From Prevotella sp. (GTDB taxonomy: Bacteria; Bacteroidota; Bacteroidia; Bacteroidales; Bacteroidaceae): DNA of 64,000 nucleotides. How positions within the stretch are numbered: the stretch's first letter is position 1; each line of letters starts with the position of its first letter. The notes under the pieces are model-generated. The model ran no database searches, was not told where the DNA came from, and was given only the letters and a program-made list of their open reading frames with translations. The position numbers and the translations under genes are program-made. Location: NCBI GenBank assembly GCA_024688365.1, contig JAILEG010000036.1, positions 25,732-89,731 on the forward strand. The letters are read 5' to 3'. Below are positions 52,576 to 61,017 of the stretch, one piece after another.

Positions 52576-53103
52576 TCAGCCTGCCGTTATCAGCTGATAA
52601 GCCAGGCGGCTCTCGCCATTCTCCAGGTAGATGATGCCACAATAGGCGAATCCCAGCCGGGCCAGTGCAGCCTGCATCGGACGGTTGTCGGCATGGGTGT
52701 CGATACGCACAGAGCCCGTCCGGGCTGCACAATAGGCGATGATGTCAGCCATCACGCCATGCACCCCCTCCACTGAAGCCACCCGATGAATGACGTGGTA
52801 AGGCTCCCCATTGAGCCAGCCGCCTCCATCAATACGGGCATAAGTGGGGTCCGGGCCAGGCAGAAAGGCAAAAGTGGCTATCACATGCCCGTCCTCACAA
52901 AGAAGATAAGAGCCTCCCAGGGCTATGTCATGGCTGACCTGGGCCTGGGAGGGGCGGGCCGCCGACCACTGGTTGGGGTTCCCGGCGGCAATCATCTTCT
53001 CACGCCCCTGCCGGATGAGTTCCATAACAATGGGCAGATCAGCCAAGGATGCCTGGCGGACGGTACGTCCCGATGAAAGTTTTCCAATATTTTCCTTTGT
53101 CAT
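52576..53103 (-). CDS. GNAT family N-acetyltransferase
   Basis: 175 residues from the ATG at 53103. GNAT elements: VRQASLADLPIVMELI at the start, GSYLLCEDGHVIATFAFL (strands 2-4), IHRVASVEGVHGVMADIIAYC (acetyl-CoA loop region and helix 3), and IRIDTHADNRPMQAALARLGFAYCGIIYLENG. The substrate is unknown; small molecule or peptide amines are usual. The open frame runs to 53214, but the promoter box at 53133 lies between. Confidence 0.85.
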   Translation of the reverse strand: MTKENIGKLSSGRTVRQASLADLPIVMELIRQGREKMIAAGNPNQWSAARPSQAQVSHDIALGGSYLLCEDGHVIATFAFLPGPDPTYARIDGGGWLNGEPYHVIHRVASVEGVHGVMADIIAYCAARTGSVRIDTHADNRPMQAALARLGFAYCGIIYLENGESRLAYQLITAG

Positions 53104-53132
53104 TATATTCTGTATTTTGAATGTCTTACGCT

Positions 53133-53141
53133 GCAAATATA
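53133..53141 (-). promoter_or_regulatory. Promoter -7 box of the GNAT gene
   Basis: TATATTTGC on the minus strand, about 30 bases before the start. Confidence 0.65.
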
Positions 53142-53273
53142 CAAAGAATCCCCTTACATCAGGAAGTATCTCCCCTATAAAAATATGCAAAAAGTCAACC
53201 TTTCTCCACCGCATCCCATAAAAAGTGCCCGGAAATAGTGGGCAGAATAATTGCGGATGAGGATTTTTATGTG

Positions 53274-53282
53274 TATTTTTGC
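53274..53282 (+). promoter_or_regulatory. Promoter -7 box of glutamine synthetase
   Basis: TATTTTTGC, 32 bases before the ATG at 53314. A GATGAGGATT fragment just upstream recalls the hem element but sits at a different distance. Confidence 0.7.
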
Positions 53283-53313
53283 CTGCACAATCAAGTACTG
53301 ACTTAAAGAACCA

Positions 53314-54825
53314 ATGACAATGGAAAACAACCTTTTCACACGGTCAGCCAACAGGCTGGAGGCTCATCTGGGCAAGGATGCCCACAGCTTCACAAAAGAA
53401 GATATAAAGCAGGTGGTAACCGACCTGAGCATCAGGATGGTCAACTTCATGTACCCCGCTGATGACGGGCGGCTGAAGACGCTCAACTTCATCCTCCACT
53501 CGCCCGACTATCTGGAGACCATACTCACCAGCGGCGAACGGGTTGACGGCTCATCGCTCTTCAGCTTCATTGCCGCCTCAAGCAGCGACCTCTATGTCCT
53601 GCCGCGTTTCTCCACAGCCTTCATCGACCCCTTTGAGGAAATCCCTACGCTCTCCATGCTCTGTTCCTTCTTCGACCGGGACGGGAATCCGCTGGAATCA
53701 GCCCCCGAGCATACGCTCAGAAAAGCCATGAGCGCCTTTAAGAAGGTCACGGGGATGGACTTCCACGCAATGGGCGAGCTGGAATACTATGTCATCCGCC
53801 CCGATGAGGGCATCTTCCCTGCCGACGACCAGCACGGCTACCACGAGAGTACTCCCTTCGCCAAGGGCAACAGCTTCCGCATGCGTGCCATGCAGCTCAT
53901 TGCCGAGTGTGGCGGGAAAATCAAGTATGGTCATTCTGAGGTGGGCAACTTCGTTGAGAACGGACGCTGCTATGAACAGAACGAGATTGAGTTCCTGCCC
54001 GTACCAGCCAACGACTGCGCCGAGCAGCTGCTCATTGCCAAGTGGATCATCCGCAGTCTGGGATACGAGGAAGGACTGGACGTGACCTTCGCACCGAAGA
54101 TTACCGTGGGCAAGGCAGGATCAGGCATGCACATCCACATGAGGATGATGAAGGACGGACGCAACCGCATGCTTGCTGACGGACAGCTGTCGGCCGAGGC
54201 ACGCCGTGCCATTGCCGGCATGATGGACCTTGCAGAGAGCATCACAGCCTTTGGCAACAAGAACCCAACCTCCTACTTCCGTCTCGTTCCGCACCAGGAG
54301 GCCCCGACCAACGTATGCTGGGGCATGAGCAACCGATCTGTCCTCGTGCGTGTCCCCCTGGGCTGGACATCGGGAGAGGACATGTGCCACAAGGCGAACG
54401 ACATAGAACCGCTCACCGAACGTGACTACACGGGCAAGCAGACAGTGGAGATGCGCTCGCCTGACGGATCTGCCGACATCTACCAGCTTCTTGCCGGACT
54501 CTGCGTTGCCTGCCGGCACGGCTTTGAGATGCCAGACGCTGAAGAGGAAGCTGAGCGTACCTTTGCCGATGGCGACATACATGATCCAAGGAACTCCGCA
54601 CGCTATGCCACGCTGGCGCAGCTGCCTGACAGCTGCGCTGCGTCAGCTGACTGCCTGGAACGTCAGCGCAAGGTGTATGAGGAACACGATGTCTTCTCCC
54701 CAGCTATGATTGACGGCATCATCCGGCAGCTGCGCGCCTTTGACGACCGCACGCTCCGGAAGGACATAGAGGGCAAGGAGATGATGATGGAGAGGCTCGT
54801 GCGGCAGTACTTCAACTGCGGATAG
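53314..54825 (+). CDS. glnA: Glutamine synthetase, type I-like
   Basis: 503 residues. Catalytic-domain elements: GELEYYVIRPDEG (first Glu ligand), EVGNFVENGRCYEQNEIEFLPVP, FAPKITVGKAGSGMHIHMRM (ATP/metal His), NPTSYFRLVPHQEAPTNVCWG and VEMRSPDGSADIY. It makes glutamine from glutamate and ammonia in the cytoplasm. The usual adenylylation loop (NLYDLPPEE) is not obvious. The N-terminal domain is less conserved than E. coli GlnA, so this may be one of several GS genes of the genome. ATG at 53314 or 53320. Confidence 0.85.
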   Translation: MTMENNLFTRSANRLEAHLGKDAHSFTKEDIKQVVTDLSIRMVNFMYPADDGRLKTLNFILHSPDYLETILTSGERVDGSSLFSFIAASSSDLYVLPRFSTAFIDPFEEIPTLSMLCSFFDRDGNPLESAPEHTLRKAMSAFKKVTGMDFHAMGELEYYVIRPDEGIFPADDQHGYHESTPFAKGNSFRMRAMQLIAECGGKIKYGHSEVGNFVENGRCYEQNEIEFLPVPANDCAEQLLIAKWIIRSLGYEEGLDVTFAPKITVGKAGSGMHIHMRMMKDGRNRMLADGQLSAEARRAIAGMMDLAESITAFGNKNPTSYFRLVPHQEAPTNVCWGMSNRSVLVRVPLGWTSGEDMCHKANDIEPLTERDYTGKQTVEMRSPDGSADIYQLLAGLCVACRHGFEMPDAEEEAERTFADGDIHDPRNSARYATLAQLPDSCAASADCLERQRKVYEEHDVFSPAMIDGIIRQLRAFDDRTLRKDIEGKEMMMERLVRQYFNCG

Positions 54826-54916
54826 ACAGCATGGCTTACTGAGCGAGGATATATCTGTTGGCAGAAACCTCACCCAGTTTTATTGCCATTCGTGACATAA
54901 TTAGGAGAAAAAGACG

Positions 54917-54925
54917 TATCTTTGC
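54917..54925 (+). promoter_or_regulatory. Promoter -7 box of UDP-glucose dehydrogenase
   Basis: TATCTTTGC, 26 bases before the ATG at 54951. Confidence 0.78.
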
Positions 54926-54950
54926 CTTATCGTAAAGAATCAGATAGCAA

Positions 54951-56210
54951 ATGAACAAGGACATCAAGGATTTGAAGATTGCTGTTGCCGGAACCGGATA
55001 CGTAGGCCTCAGCATCGCTACCTTACTCAGCCAGCATCACCAGGTGATCGCTGTTGACGTGATAAAGGATAAGGTTGACCTCATTAACAGCCGCCGCTCA
55101 CCCATCCAGGACGACTACATTGAACGGTATCTGGCGGAGAAGGAACTCATGCTCACCGCCACAATGGATGCCCAGGAGGCCTACAGGGATGCCGACTTCG
55201 TTGTCATCGCCACGCCAACGAACTATGACCCAGTTAAAAACTACTTTGACACACAGCATGTTGAGGAGGTTATTGAGCTGGTCATGAAGGTGAATCCCGA
55301 GGCTGTCATGGTCATCAAGTCCACTATTCCCGTAGGCTATACCGAGCATGTGAGGAGGAAGTACCAGTGTGGCAACATCCTCTTCGCACCCGAATTCCTG
55401 CGCGAGAGCAAGGCCCTGTATGACAATCTCTACCCCAGCCGCATCATCGTGGGCAGACCTGAGGACGATGAACGGCTCGACCGTGCGGCTCATCTCTTTG
55501 CCCGCCTGCTGCAGGAGGGGGCCATCAAGGAAGACATCCCCACCCTCTTCATGGGGCTGACGGAGGCTGAGGCCGTGAAGCTCTTTGCCAACACCTATCT
55601 CGCCCTGCGCGTCAGCTACTTCAATGAGCTGGACACATATGCCGAGGTGAAGGGACTCGACACGGCGGACATCATACAAGGTGTATGCCTTGACCCACGC
55701 ATCGGATCGTTCTACAACAATCCCTCATTCGGCTACGGAGGCTATTGCCTGCCGAAGGACACCAAGCAGCTCCTTGCCAACTATGCCGACGTGCCCGAGA
55801 ATCTTATCCAGGCCATCGTCGAGAGCAACCGCACCCGCAAGGACTTCATCGCCGACCAGGTGCTGCACACCGCCGGATACTATGACTACTATGACCGGGG
55901 CGACTATGACCCCGATGAAGAGAAGGAGTGCGTGATTGGAGTCTATCGACTGACAATGAAGTCGAATAGTGACAACTTCCGCCAAAGTTCCATCCAGGGA
56001 GTCATGAAGCGCATCAAAGCCAAGGGCGCACAGGTCATCATCTATGAGCCAACGCTGACTGACGGTGCCACCTTCTTCGGCAGCCGAGTGGTCAATGACC
56101 TTGCCGACTTCAAGCACCGCTGCCATGCCATCATAGCCAACCGGTATGACAAATGCCTCGATGACGTGAAGGAGAAAGTGTACACAAGGGATATTTTCAG
56201 AAGGGATTAG
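54951..56210 (+). CDS. ugd: UDP-glucose 6-dehydrogenase
   Basis: 419 residues. NAD motif [28 protein letters not shown] at 10-37, [66 protein letters not shown], and the catalytic cysteine in [14 protein letters not shown]. It oxidises UDP-glucose to UDP-glucuronate for capsule, exopolysaccharide or LPS sugars. The match to the short-form group that starts with a bare Rossmann fold is good. The esterase gene follows after 73 bases. Confidence 0.92.
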   Translation: MNKDIKDLKIAVAGTGYVGLSIATLLSQHHQVIAVDVIKDKVDLINSRRSPIQDDYIERYLAEKELMLTATMDAQEAYRDADFVVIATPTNYDPVKNYFDTQHVEEVIELVMKVNPEAVMVIKSTIPVGYTEHVRRKYQCGNILFAPEFLRESKALYDNLYPSRIIVGRPEDDERLDRAAHLFARLLQEGAIKEDIPTLFMGLTEAEAVKLFANTYLALRVSYFNELDTYAEVKGLDTADIIQGVCLDPRIGSFYNNPSFGYGGYCLPKDTKQLLANYADVPENLIQAIVESNRTRKDFIADQVLHTAGYYDYYDRGDYDPDEEKECVIGVYRLTMKSNSDNFRQSSIQGVMKRIKAKGAQVIIYEPTLTDGATFFGSRVVNDLADFKHRCHAIIANRYDKCLDDVKEKVYTRDIFRRD

Positions 56211-56283
56211 GAGGACAGATCCCCGTCCCTCATCCCAGCATCCCATTCTTCCTCCGCTTCCCAAACAACAGAAAAACAGGATA

Positions 56284-57246
56284 ATGACCAGCAAGAAAAC
56301 AACAACAGAACGAGTCAAGCCCTCCTCCCCAAGGGAGGAGAGGGCGGTGGATTCAGTAGATATGGTAGGAACCCGCATCCACGTTGACATCACCAAGCCC
56401 CGTATCGACACCATCAACGAGGTCGTCTATGCGCAGCACTTCAACAACGGGACACGGTCACTGCACATGACGCTCTTCGTTCCTAACACCAGAGAGCCCA
56501 AACCCTGCATACTCTATTTCCCTGGTGGCGGCTTCACCACCTCTGATTACGGCAAGTGGAGCCGGCTCCGCATGGCACTGGCGCTGCAAGGCTTCGTTGT
56601 CGCTGCCGTGGAGTACCGTGCCATCCCTGACCCGTTCCCAGCCATTCTCGTTGATGGCAAGACGGCCGTGCGCTATCTCCGTGCCCATGCTGCCCAGTTC
56701 GGCATTGACACTGGCAGGATAGGTGTCATGGGCAACTCCGCCGGAGGTTATCTGGCACAGCTCATCACGATGACGGCTGACGAGGAGGAGTTCAACACGG
56801 GCGACTTCCTTGACCAGTCGTCAGCCGTGCAGGCATGCTGTGACATCTTCGGACCAACTGACCTTGCCTCTATGGACGAGGGCTTCCCGCCCGAAGTGCA
56901 TGAGTACCACAAGTCACCCAGCGCGACAGAGGCACTGCTGCTCAATGGTGTCACTTACGGGCGCAACCAGAGCTACGACATCCATGATGACCTGGAGCGG
57001 GCCCGATGGGCAAGCCCTATGGGGCATCTCAAGCCTGGGCTGCCACCTTTCCTCATCATGCACGGCACAGCCGACAGGATGGTCTCCAAACGGCAGAGCG
57101 ACCACCTCTACACAGCACTGCGAGACCTCCACGTACCCGTTGACTACATTGAGATTGAGGATGCAGGGCATGGTGACGACCGCTGGTTTCAGCAGCCCGT
57201 CATTGACATCATTGTGGGCTGGTTCAAACGCCAGCTGCAGGACTAA
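56284..57246 (+). CDS. Alpha/beta-hydrolase, esterase/lipase type
   Basis: 320 residues. Oxyanion-hole segment CILYFPGGGF, nucleophile elbow GNSAGG, acid Asp in HGTADRMV and His in EDAGHGDDRW. The family deacylates small esters or carbohydrates (BD-FAE-like). No signal peptide is visible. The first 26 residues are low-complexity (KKTTTERVKPSSPREERAVD) and coded partly by a CTCCTCCC/GGGAGGAG hairpin, so the true start may be the ATG at 56362 (MVGTRIHVDI). Confidence 0.8.
   Translation: MTSKKTTTERVKPSSPREERAVDSVDMVGTRIHVDITKPRIDTINEVVYAQHFNNGTRSLHMTLFVPNTREPKPCILYFPGGGFTTSDYGKWSRLRMALALQGFVVAAVEYRAIPDPFPAILVDGKTAVRYLRAHAAQFGIDTGRIGVMGNSAGGYLAQLITMTADEEEFNTGDFLDQSSAVQACCDIFGPTDLASMDEGFPPEVHEYHKSPSATEALLLNGVTYGRNQSYDIHDDLERARWASPMGHLKPGLPPFLIMHGTADRMVSKRQSDHLYTALRDLHVPVDYIEIEDAGHGDDRWFQQPVIDIIVGWFKRQLQD
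56322..56340. repeat. CTCCTCCC hairpin near the esterase start
   Basis: CTCCTCCC (56322-56329) and GGGAGGAG (56333-56340) with a three-base loop. Resembles a short dispersed hairpin of Bacteroidales intergenic regions. It falls inside the long version of the esterase reading frame. Confidence 0.5.
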
Positions 57247-57330
57247 GCCTTGGCCCCTCAGGGCATGGCCGCACACTGCCCTCCTTCCGTCTCACCGCCA
57301 GCCATCCCCTACATAATGGGACATGAGACG

Positions 57331-57465
57331 GCTGAATACCAATCCTGTAAGGTAAAAACAGCTGAATGACAATCCTGTAAGGTAAAAATAGCGTAGACCT
57401 CGTACATTCTGAGACCCTTTAAGAAGACCGAATGTCAATCCTGTAAGGTAAAACAGCCTTACAGG
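57331..57465. repeat. 30-bp tandem repeats ending in a terminator
   Basis: Two 30-base units (57331-57360 and 57361-57390) share GCTGAAT and CAATCCTGTAAGGTAAAA. A third partial unit is at about 57427-57455. In the last one CCTGTAAGG pairs with CCTTACAGG (57440-57465), followed by a T run, forming an intrinsic terminator. No spacers as in CRISPR. Confidence 0.75.
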
Positions 57466-57475
57466 ATATTTTTTT
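57440..57475 (+). terminator. Terminator upstream of the candidate RNA
   Basis: CCTGTAAGG (57440-57448) with CCTTACAGG (57457-57465), then atattttttt. Confidence 0.8.
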
Positions 57476-57508
57476 GCAGGAAGAAAACGTTTAACAAGAA
57501 ATTTTATC

Positions 57509-57517
57509 TATCTTTGC
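57509..57517 (+). promoter_or_regulatory. Promoter -7 box of the candidate structured RNA
   Basis: TATCTTTGC. The next start codon that fits a gene is more than 300 bases away, at 57835. Confidence 0.78.
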
Positions 57518-57780
57518 AGTTGAACTTCCATTGCATCTGTGTGCAGGTGTGCGTTATAAAGAGTTCAACTTTAGAAAAAGAGCGTTTGACATATTGTCCT
57601 GTGTTCAGAATCTGCAAAATTCAACTACCAAGGACAATAGGCAGTACGCTCACGCTTGAGATTATTGTACCCCTACCAAAGGGCATGATATACCTCACGG
57701 CGTGGGCTATTGTTTGTTGTTTGGTAGTGGGTATTGCAGAACCTTGAACACGACAGCATTCAATAGTTCCCACGCTTTTT
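57518..57780 (+). ncRNA. Candidate structured non-coding RNA with a pseudoknot
   Basis: Between the promoter at 57509 and the next gene, four inverted-repeat stems can be read. P1: 57518-57525 with 57563-57570. P2: 57593-57600 with 57631-57638. P3: 57670-57680 with 57720-57731 (CTACCAAA/TTTGGTAG extended by CCC/GGG). P4: 57700-57712 with 57761-57775 (GCGTGGGCTATTG with CAATAG-tt-CCCACGC). P3 and P4 cross, which is a pseudoknot. The P4 3' arm is followed by TTTTT, as an intrinsic terminator would be. It is not tmRNA, RNase P RNA, SRP RNA or a tRNA by motif. It could be an independent RNA of about 255 bases or an attenuator leader for the gene at 57835. Confidence 0.55.
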
Positions 57781-57834
57781 CCGTTTAATAACCGCTTACT
57801 TCTGGGAAACAGTTGGCATTTTGGGAAATAAACT

Positions 57835-58143
57835 ATGAGTATTCCACAGTTATCAATGATTAAGGCAGGTGCAGAAGTTGCAATCGCTCGTGCACTGCGA
57901 AATTATCGCTTTACAGATGGTGGCAAAAAGTATATCATCATTGCCCCACATGCACAGACTATCCAAGGAGAATTTCAAGGAGCGGGGACCTACAAGTTTC
58001 AAGGGGCAGCAGAAATTAAGTTAGACAATGGAAGCAAAGAAGGAGCGTCTTGCGTAAAGGACATTAAAGGAGATACCGAAATAACAGCAAGTGAGGCTGG
58101 GGAACCTGTTGCAAAAATCAACTCAGTATCTTTAGTAAAATGA
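57835..58143 (+). CDS. Small unknown protein coupled to a GIY-YIG gene
   Basis: 102 residues, family not recognised. The first third is helical (MIKAGAEVAIARALRNYRF), the rest beta-rich with Gly (YIIIAPHAQTIQGEFQGAGTYKFQGAAEIKLDNGSKEGASC). No signal peptide. Its stop overlaps the ATG of the following GIY-YIG gene (ATGA, 58140-58143), so the two were translationally coupled. The candidate structured RNA lies directly upstream. Confidence 0.55.
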   Translation: MSIPQLSMIKAGAEVAIARALRNYRFTDGGKKYIIIAPHAQTIQGEFQGAGTYKFQGAAEIKLDNGSKEGASCVKDIKGDTEITASEAGEPVAKINSVSLVK

Positions 58144-58512
58144 ATAAACAAATTCAATCCATCATCAAAGACATAGAGAATATATGTATTCGATGATACC
58201 ATCGAACGGTTTTATATAGGTAAAACAGCCGATGTTAATGAGCGAGAATGTGAACACTCAAACAATGGTTACGCTAATTTTAGCGAAATTGCAAAGGGTG
58301 TTCCTGATGCAATCAATAAAGCAGAAAAGGAATTGATTTCGTATTTCCTTGAATCATCCCTCAAATCGAAATGTGATAATGAGAATAATGGTGGAGGAGG
58401 TAACTCAGAAGCAGATACCCTTTATATTGTATTCGTCAGGAACAAGATCAAAGATATTTCCGAAGTTGACGGCAGCCTGATGCCTTCAAATTATCCAATA
58501 AACTTAGAATAA
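58140..58512 (+). pseudogene. Frameshifted GIY-YIG domain protein
   Basis: The frame opens MNKQIQSIIKDIENI and hits a stop at 58194. The next frame continues without a start: VFDDTIERFYIGKTADVNERECEHSN..., then AINKAEKELISYFLESS, to the stop at 58510. FYIGKT...R...H is the GIY-YIG nuclease-like pattern. The break lies in an ATATAT tract near 58180-58185, where loss of one AT pair would explain the shift. It could be inactive or switchable by slippage. Confidence 0.75.
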
Positions 58513-58519
58513 ATCAGAC

Positions 58520-60436
58520 ATGAAACAAATTTGTATCATATTACTTGTCTTGCTTGTAAACCTATCGGCTAATGCCAAGGCATCCGGTACTTGTGGAGAT
58601 AACTTGAGCTAGTATCTAACAGATAAGGGTGTACTGACAATATACGGAAAAGGAGATTTATATGTTAAAGACTGGCAGAGGACTCCATGGGATATTAATG
58701 ATATTACTGACAAAATTCGAGAAGTAATAATAAGAGACAGTGTTACTGCAATTGGAAGAGAGGTGTTCTATCTATGTAGTAATCTCATGAGAATTACCAT
58801 TCCTAATAGTGTTACTGAAATAGGGGATGACGCTTTCGCTGGTTGTAAGTTTCTTGCAGAAATTACCATTCCTGATAGCGTAACTTCTATCGGTTCATGG
58901 GCCTTCCATGGGTGCTCTAATCTTAAGAGCCTGTATCTGCCTGCTAATATCAAAACCATTGGCGATGCTGCTTTCAATGGTTGTGGAAGCCTTACACGCA
59001 TCAATGCTAAGATGAAGGATCCGGTCGCTATTGGCAAGGACACATTCACAGGTTTGGACTACGATAAGTGCGAACTCCTTGTACCAGAAGGTTCAGCCGA
59101 GGCATATAGACAGGCTGCGGTGTGGAGCAACTTCAACAACATAACAGATATCACCGTTGTTGTTACAGACTATGCAGGCTTATTGCAATATATGATTGAA
59201 AAGAACGACAAAAACTATAAGAACAACATAACACGCCTGAAGGTGATAGGTCCCATCGGCATATACGACATACAATATATCCGCGAGATGGCAGGATGCT
59301 GGCTTGAGGAGAGGGGTAAAAAGACCGATGGCAATCTGCAATACCTCGACCTCCAAGAAGCCAAACTGGTGGGTAGCAACGTGAGCATCAACGTTTACAC
59401 TAATGGTAGTAATCAAGGCGAGACTAACACAGTTGAGTGTACTGCAAAGATAGAGCCTGACGGCAATGACTTCTCTAACCTGTTCAGAAAAGTGTCGAAG
59501 TTGAATACCGTCATTATGCCCGAATATCTCACAACAACGGGTAGCGGCACATTCATGAATAGTCCTCTGTCGTCAATCACTCTGCCAAAGAACCTAACCT
59601 CTATAGACGACAATGCCTTTAATGGATGTGACGGTCTTAGAGACATCAGTATTCCATCTGGCGTAACAAGCATCGGGGACGGAGCGTTCAAAGGCTGCTG
59701 GCTTCAACATATTTACTTGCATTATGGTTTGAAGAGCATCGGCAACTATGCCTTTGCTAATAGCGCATTGAAAGAAATCAATATTCCTAACAGCGTGGCA
59801 TATATAGGTGATAATTGTTTCCAAGGTTGTGGAGGGTTGGAGGAAGCTGTGATATTGTCAGACCAAATCACTGAAATTCCCAATGAGGCATTTGCTGACT
59901 GTAATGCTTTGAATATAATAAAGCTGCCTGCCAATCTTGAGCGCATAGGCGAAAGAGCCTTCATTGGAACTTGGAGATTGGGTACAAAAGAGGGCCTCAC
60001 GATACCATCAAAGGTGAGAGAGATTGGCGCTGAGGCTTTCTATAAGTCGTTATTTGATGCAGTTGACATTGTGCTACCTGCCAGCCTAACGAATATTTAT
60101 AGTGCATTTGAGGGAAGTGGCGCTCGAGTAATTCATTGCTACATGCCTGAACCTTTACCATTGAATGGTTTCTCTTTTGGTGGTGGTGGTTCTCTCAGTA
60201 ACTGCAAGCTCTACGTCCCCAAGGGTTGTGCTAATAAATACCGCGATGCCGAGGTATGGAGAGATTTCGATATAGAGGAAATAGAGGTAACTGGCATCGG
60301 TAGTGCAACCAACGACAGCACAGCAACTGAGGTTGCTCGCTACGATGCTAACGGCAATCTGCTCGCCGCCCCAGCCAAGGGCCTGAACATCGTGCGTTAT
60401 AGCGATGGCACAGTGAAGAAGATAATGGTGGAATAG
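58520..60436 (+). pseudogene. BspA-like leucine-rich-repeat surface protein with a premature stop
   Basis: The gene starts at 58520 with a signal peptide (MKQICIILLVLLVNLSANA) and SGTCGDNLS, then TAG at 58610-58612, then continues in the same frame with YLTDKGVLTIYGKGDLY. In related proteins a Trp stands at this place, so TGG to TAG is likely. The rest has many LRR_5 units (ITIPNSVTEIGDDAFAGCK, ITIPDSVTSIGSWAFHGCS and others) and ends YDANGNLLAAPAKGLNIVRYSDGTVKKIMVE, a type IX secretion-like C-terminus. The open part from 58763 would lack a signal peptide. Confidence 0.85.
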
Positions 60437-60471
60437 AAAAAGCCACGCTTGTCTATGAAAGGATAAATAGA

Positions 60472-60522
60472 AATAAAACAAACAGGAGGAAATGGTCTAC
60501 GTTTCCTCCTGTTTGTTTTATT
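60472..60522 (+). terminator. Terminator after the BspA-like gene
   Basis: Perfect 21-bp inverted repeat (60472-60492 with 60502-60522), nine-base loop, ending in a T-rich arm. Confidence 0.85.
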
Positions 60523-60646
60523 GTACGCTCGGTATGAGCATTATCTAATGGGTGCAAGTCCCGAGTAAGCCCTAATAGTGGGAATTATATAGCCAAGAGC
60601 AAGGGTGTTCATCATAAGGTGAAATCTGAAGGAAGCGCAGGCTGGC
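60523..60646 (+). mobile_element. 5' fragment of a group II intron
   Basis: The stretch reads like the 5' part (domain I) of Bacteroides group II introns: GGGTGCAAGTCCC at 60550-60562, a CCAAG-GCAAGGGTGT segment at about 60593-60608, AAGGTGAAATCTGAAGGAAGC at 60617-60637, then GCAGGC. The 5' edge may be the GTACG at 60523, close to GUGYG. No reverse transcriptase/maturase and no 3' domains V-VI follow, so this is a truncated remnant. Confidence 0.7.
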
Positions 60647-60966
60647 ATGAAGGCGTTGGCAGAGATAGCAGACATCAATCCTCGTATGACGAGCATTCAC
60701 GACAGCAGCCTATTTGACGATAGCTTCGCAATGGACTTCATTAATTATGGCGACAAAATATCTATTGTGCTATGTACCTGTATGTTGGCTACATCAACGA
60801 GGCTACCAACTTTGCTGAAAGCCAAAGTGGCAGTGGCAGCGACACCAAAGACTGGGGACGTGAGAAGGACGAAGACGAGATAGAATGGATTAAACGGTGT
60901 CTGCGACAAGCTACTCGGATGGAAAAACAAAGAAAGAGCACAGGGGGTAAGACGGTGAATGATTAG
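60647..60966 (+). pseudogene. Broken C-terminal fragment of an unknown, possibly mobile-element protein
   Basis: One frame gives MKALAEIADINPRMTSIHDSSLFDDSFAMDFINYGDKIS; the adjacent frame from about 60745 continues YVGYINEATNFAESQSGSGSDTKDWGREKDEDEIEWIKRCLRQATRM. Together they look like one C-terminal region split by a frameshift near 60760-60785. The Gly/Ser-rich and acidic WGR-DEDE tail recalls proteins of Bacteroides mobilisable elements, but I cannot name the family. It adjoins the intron fragment. Confidence 0.4.
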
Positions 60967-61017
60967 ATGTGAGAAATCATATAGGCTTCTCACATCTAAT
61001 CGAATACACCGATGATG

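Noticed and set aside
53253..53282. A GATGAGGATT fragment upstream of the glutamine synthetase promoter as a fourth copy of the hem element
   Set aside because: Only about ten bases match and the distance to the -7 box is about 8 instead of 19.
57331..57455. CRISPR array
   Set aside because: The 30-bp units are directly tandem, only three in number, with no spacers of even length and no cas genes in the window.
57514..57747. Plus-strand open frame inside the candidate RNA
   Set aside because: Cysteine-rich composition without domain features, starts within the promoter box, and the sequence is better explained by paired arms.
57518..57780. tmRNA, RNase P RNA or SRP RNA
   Set aside because: No tag peptide frame or tRNA-like ends, no conserved RNase P core, no SRP loop; the pseudoknot alone is not enough.
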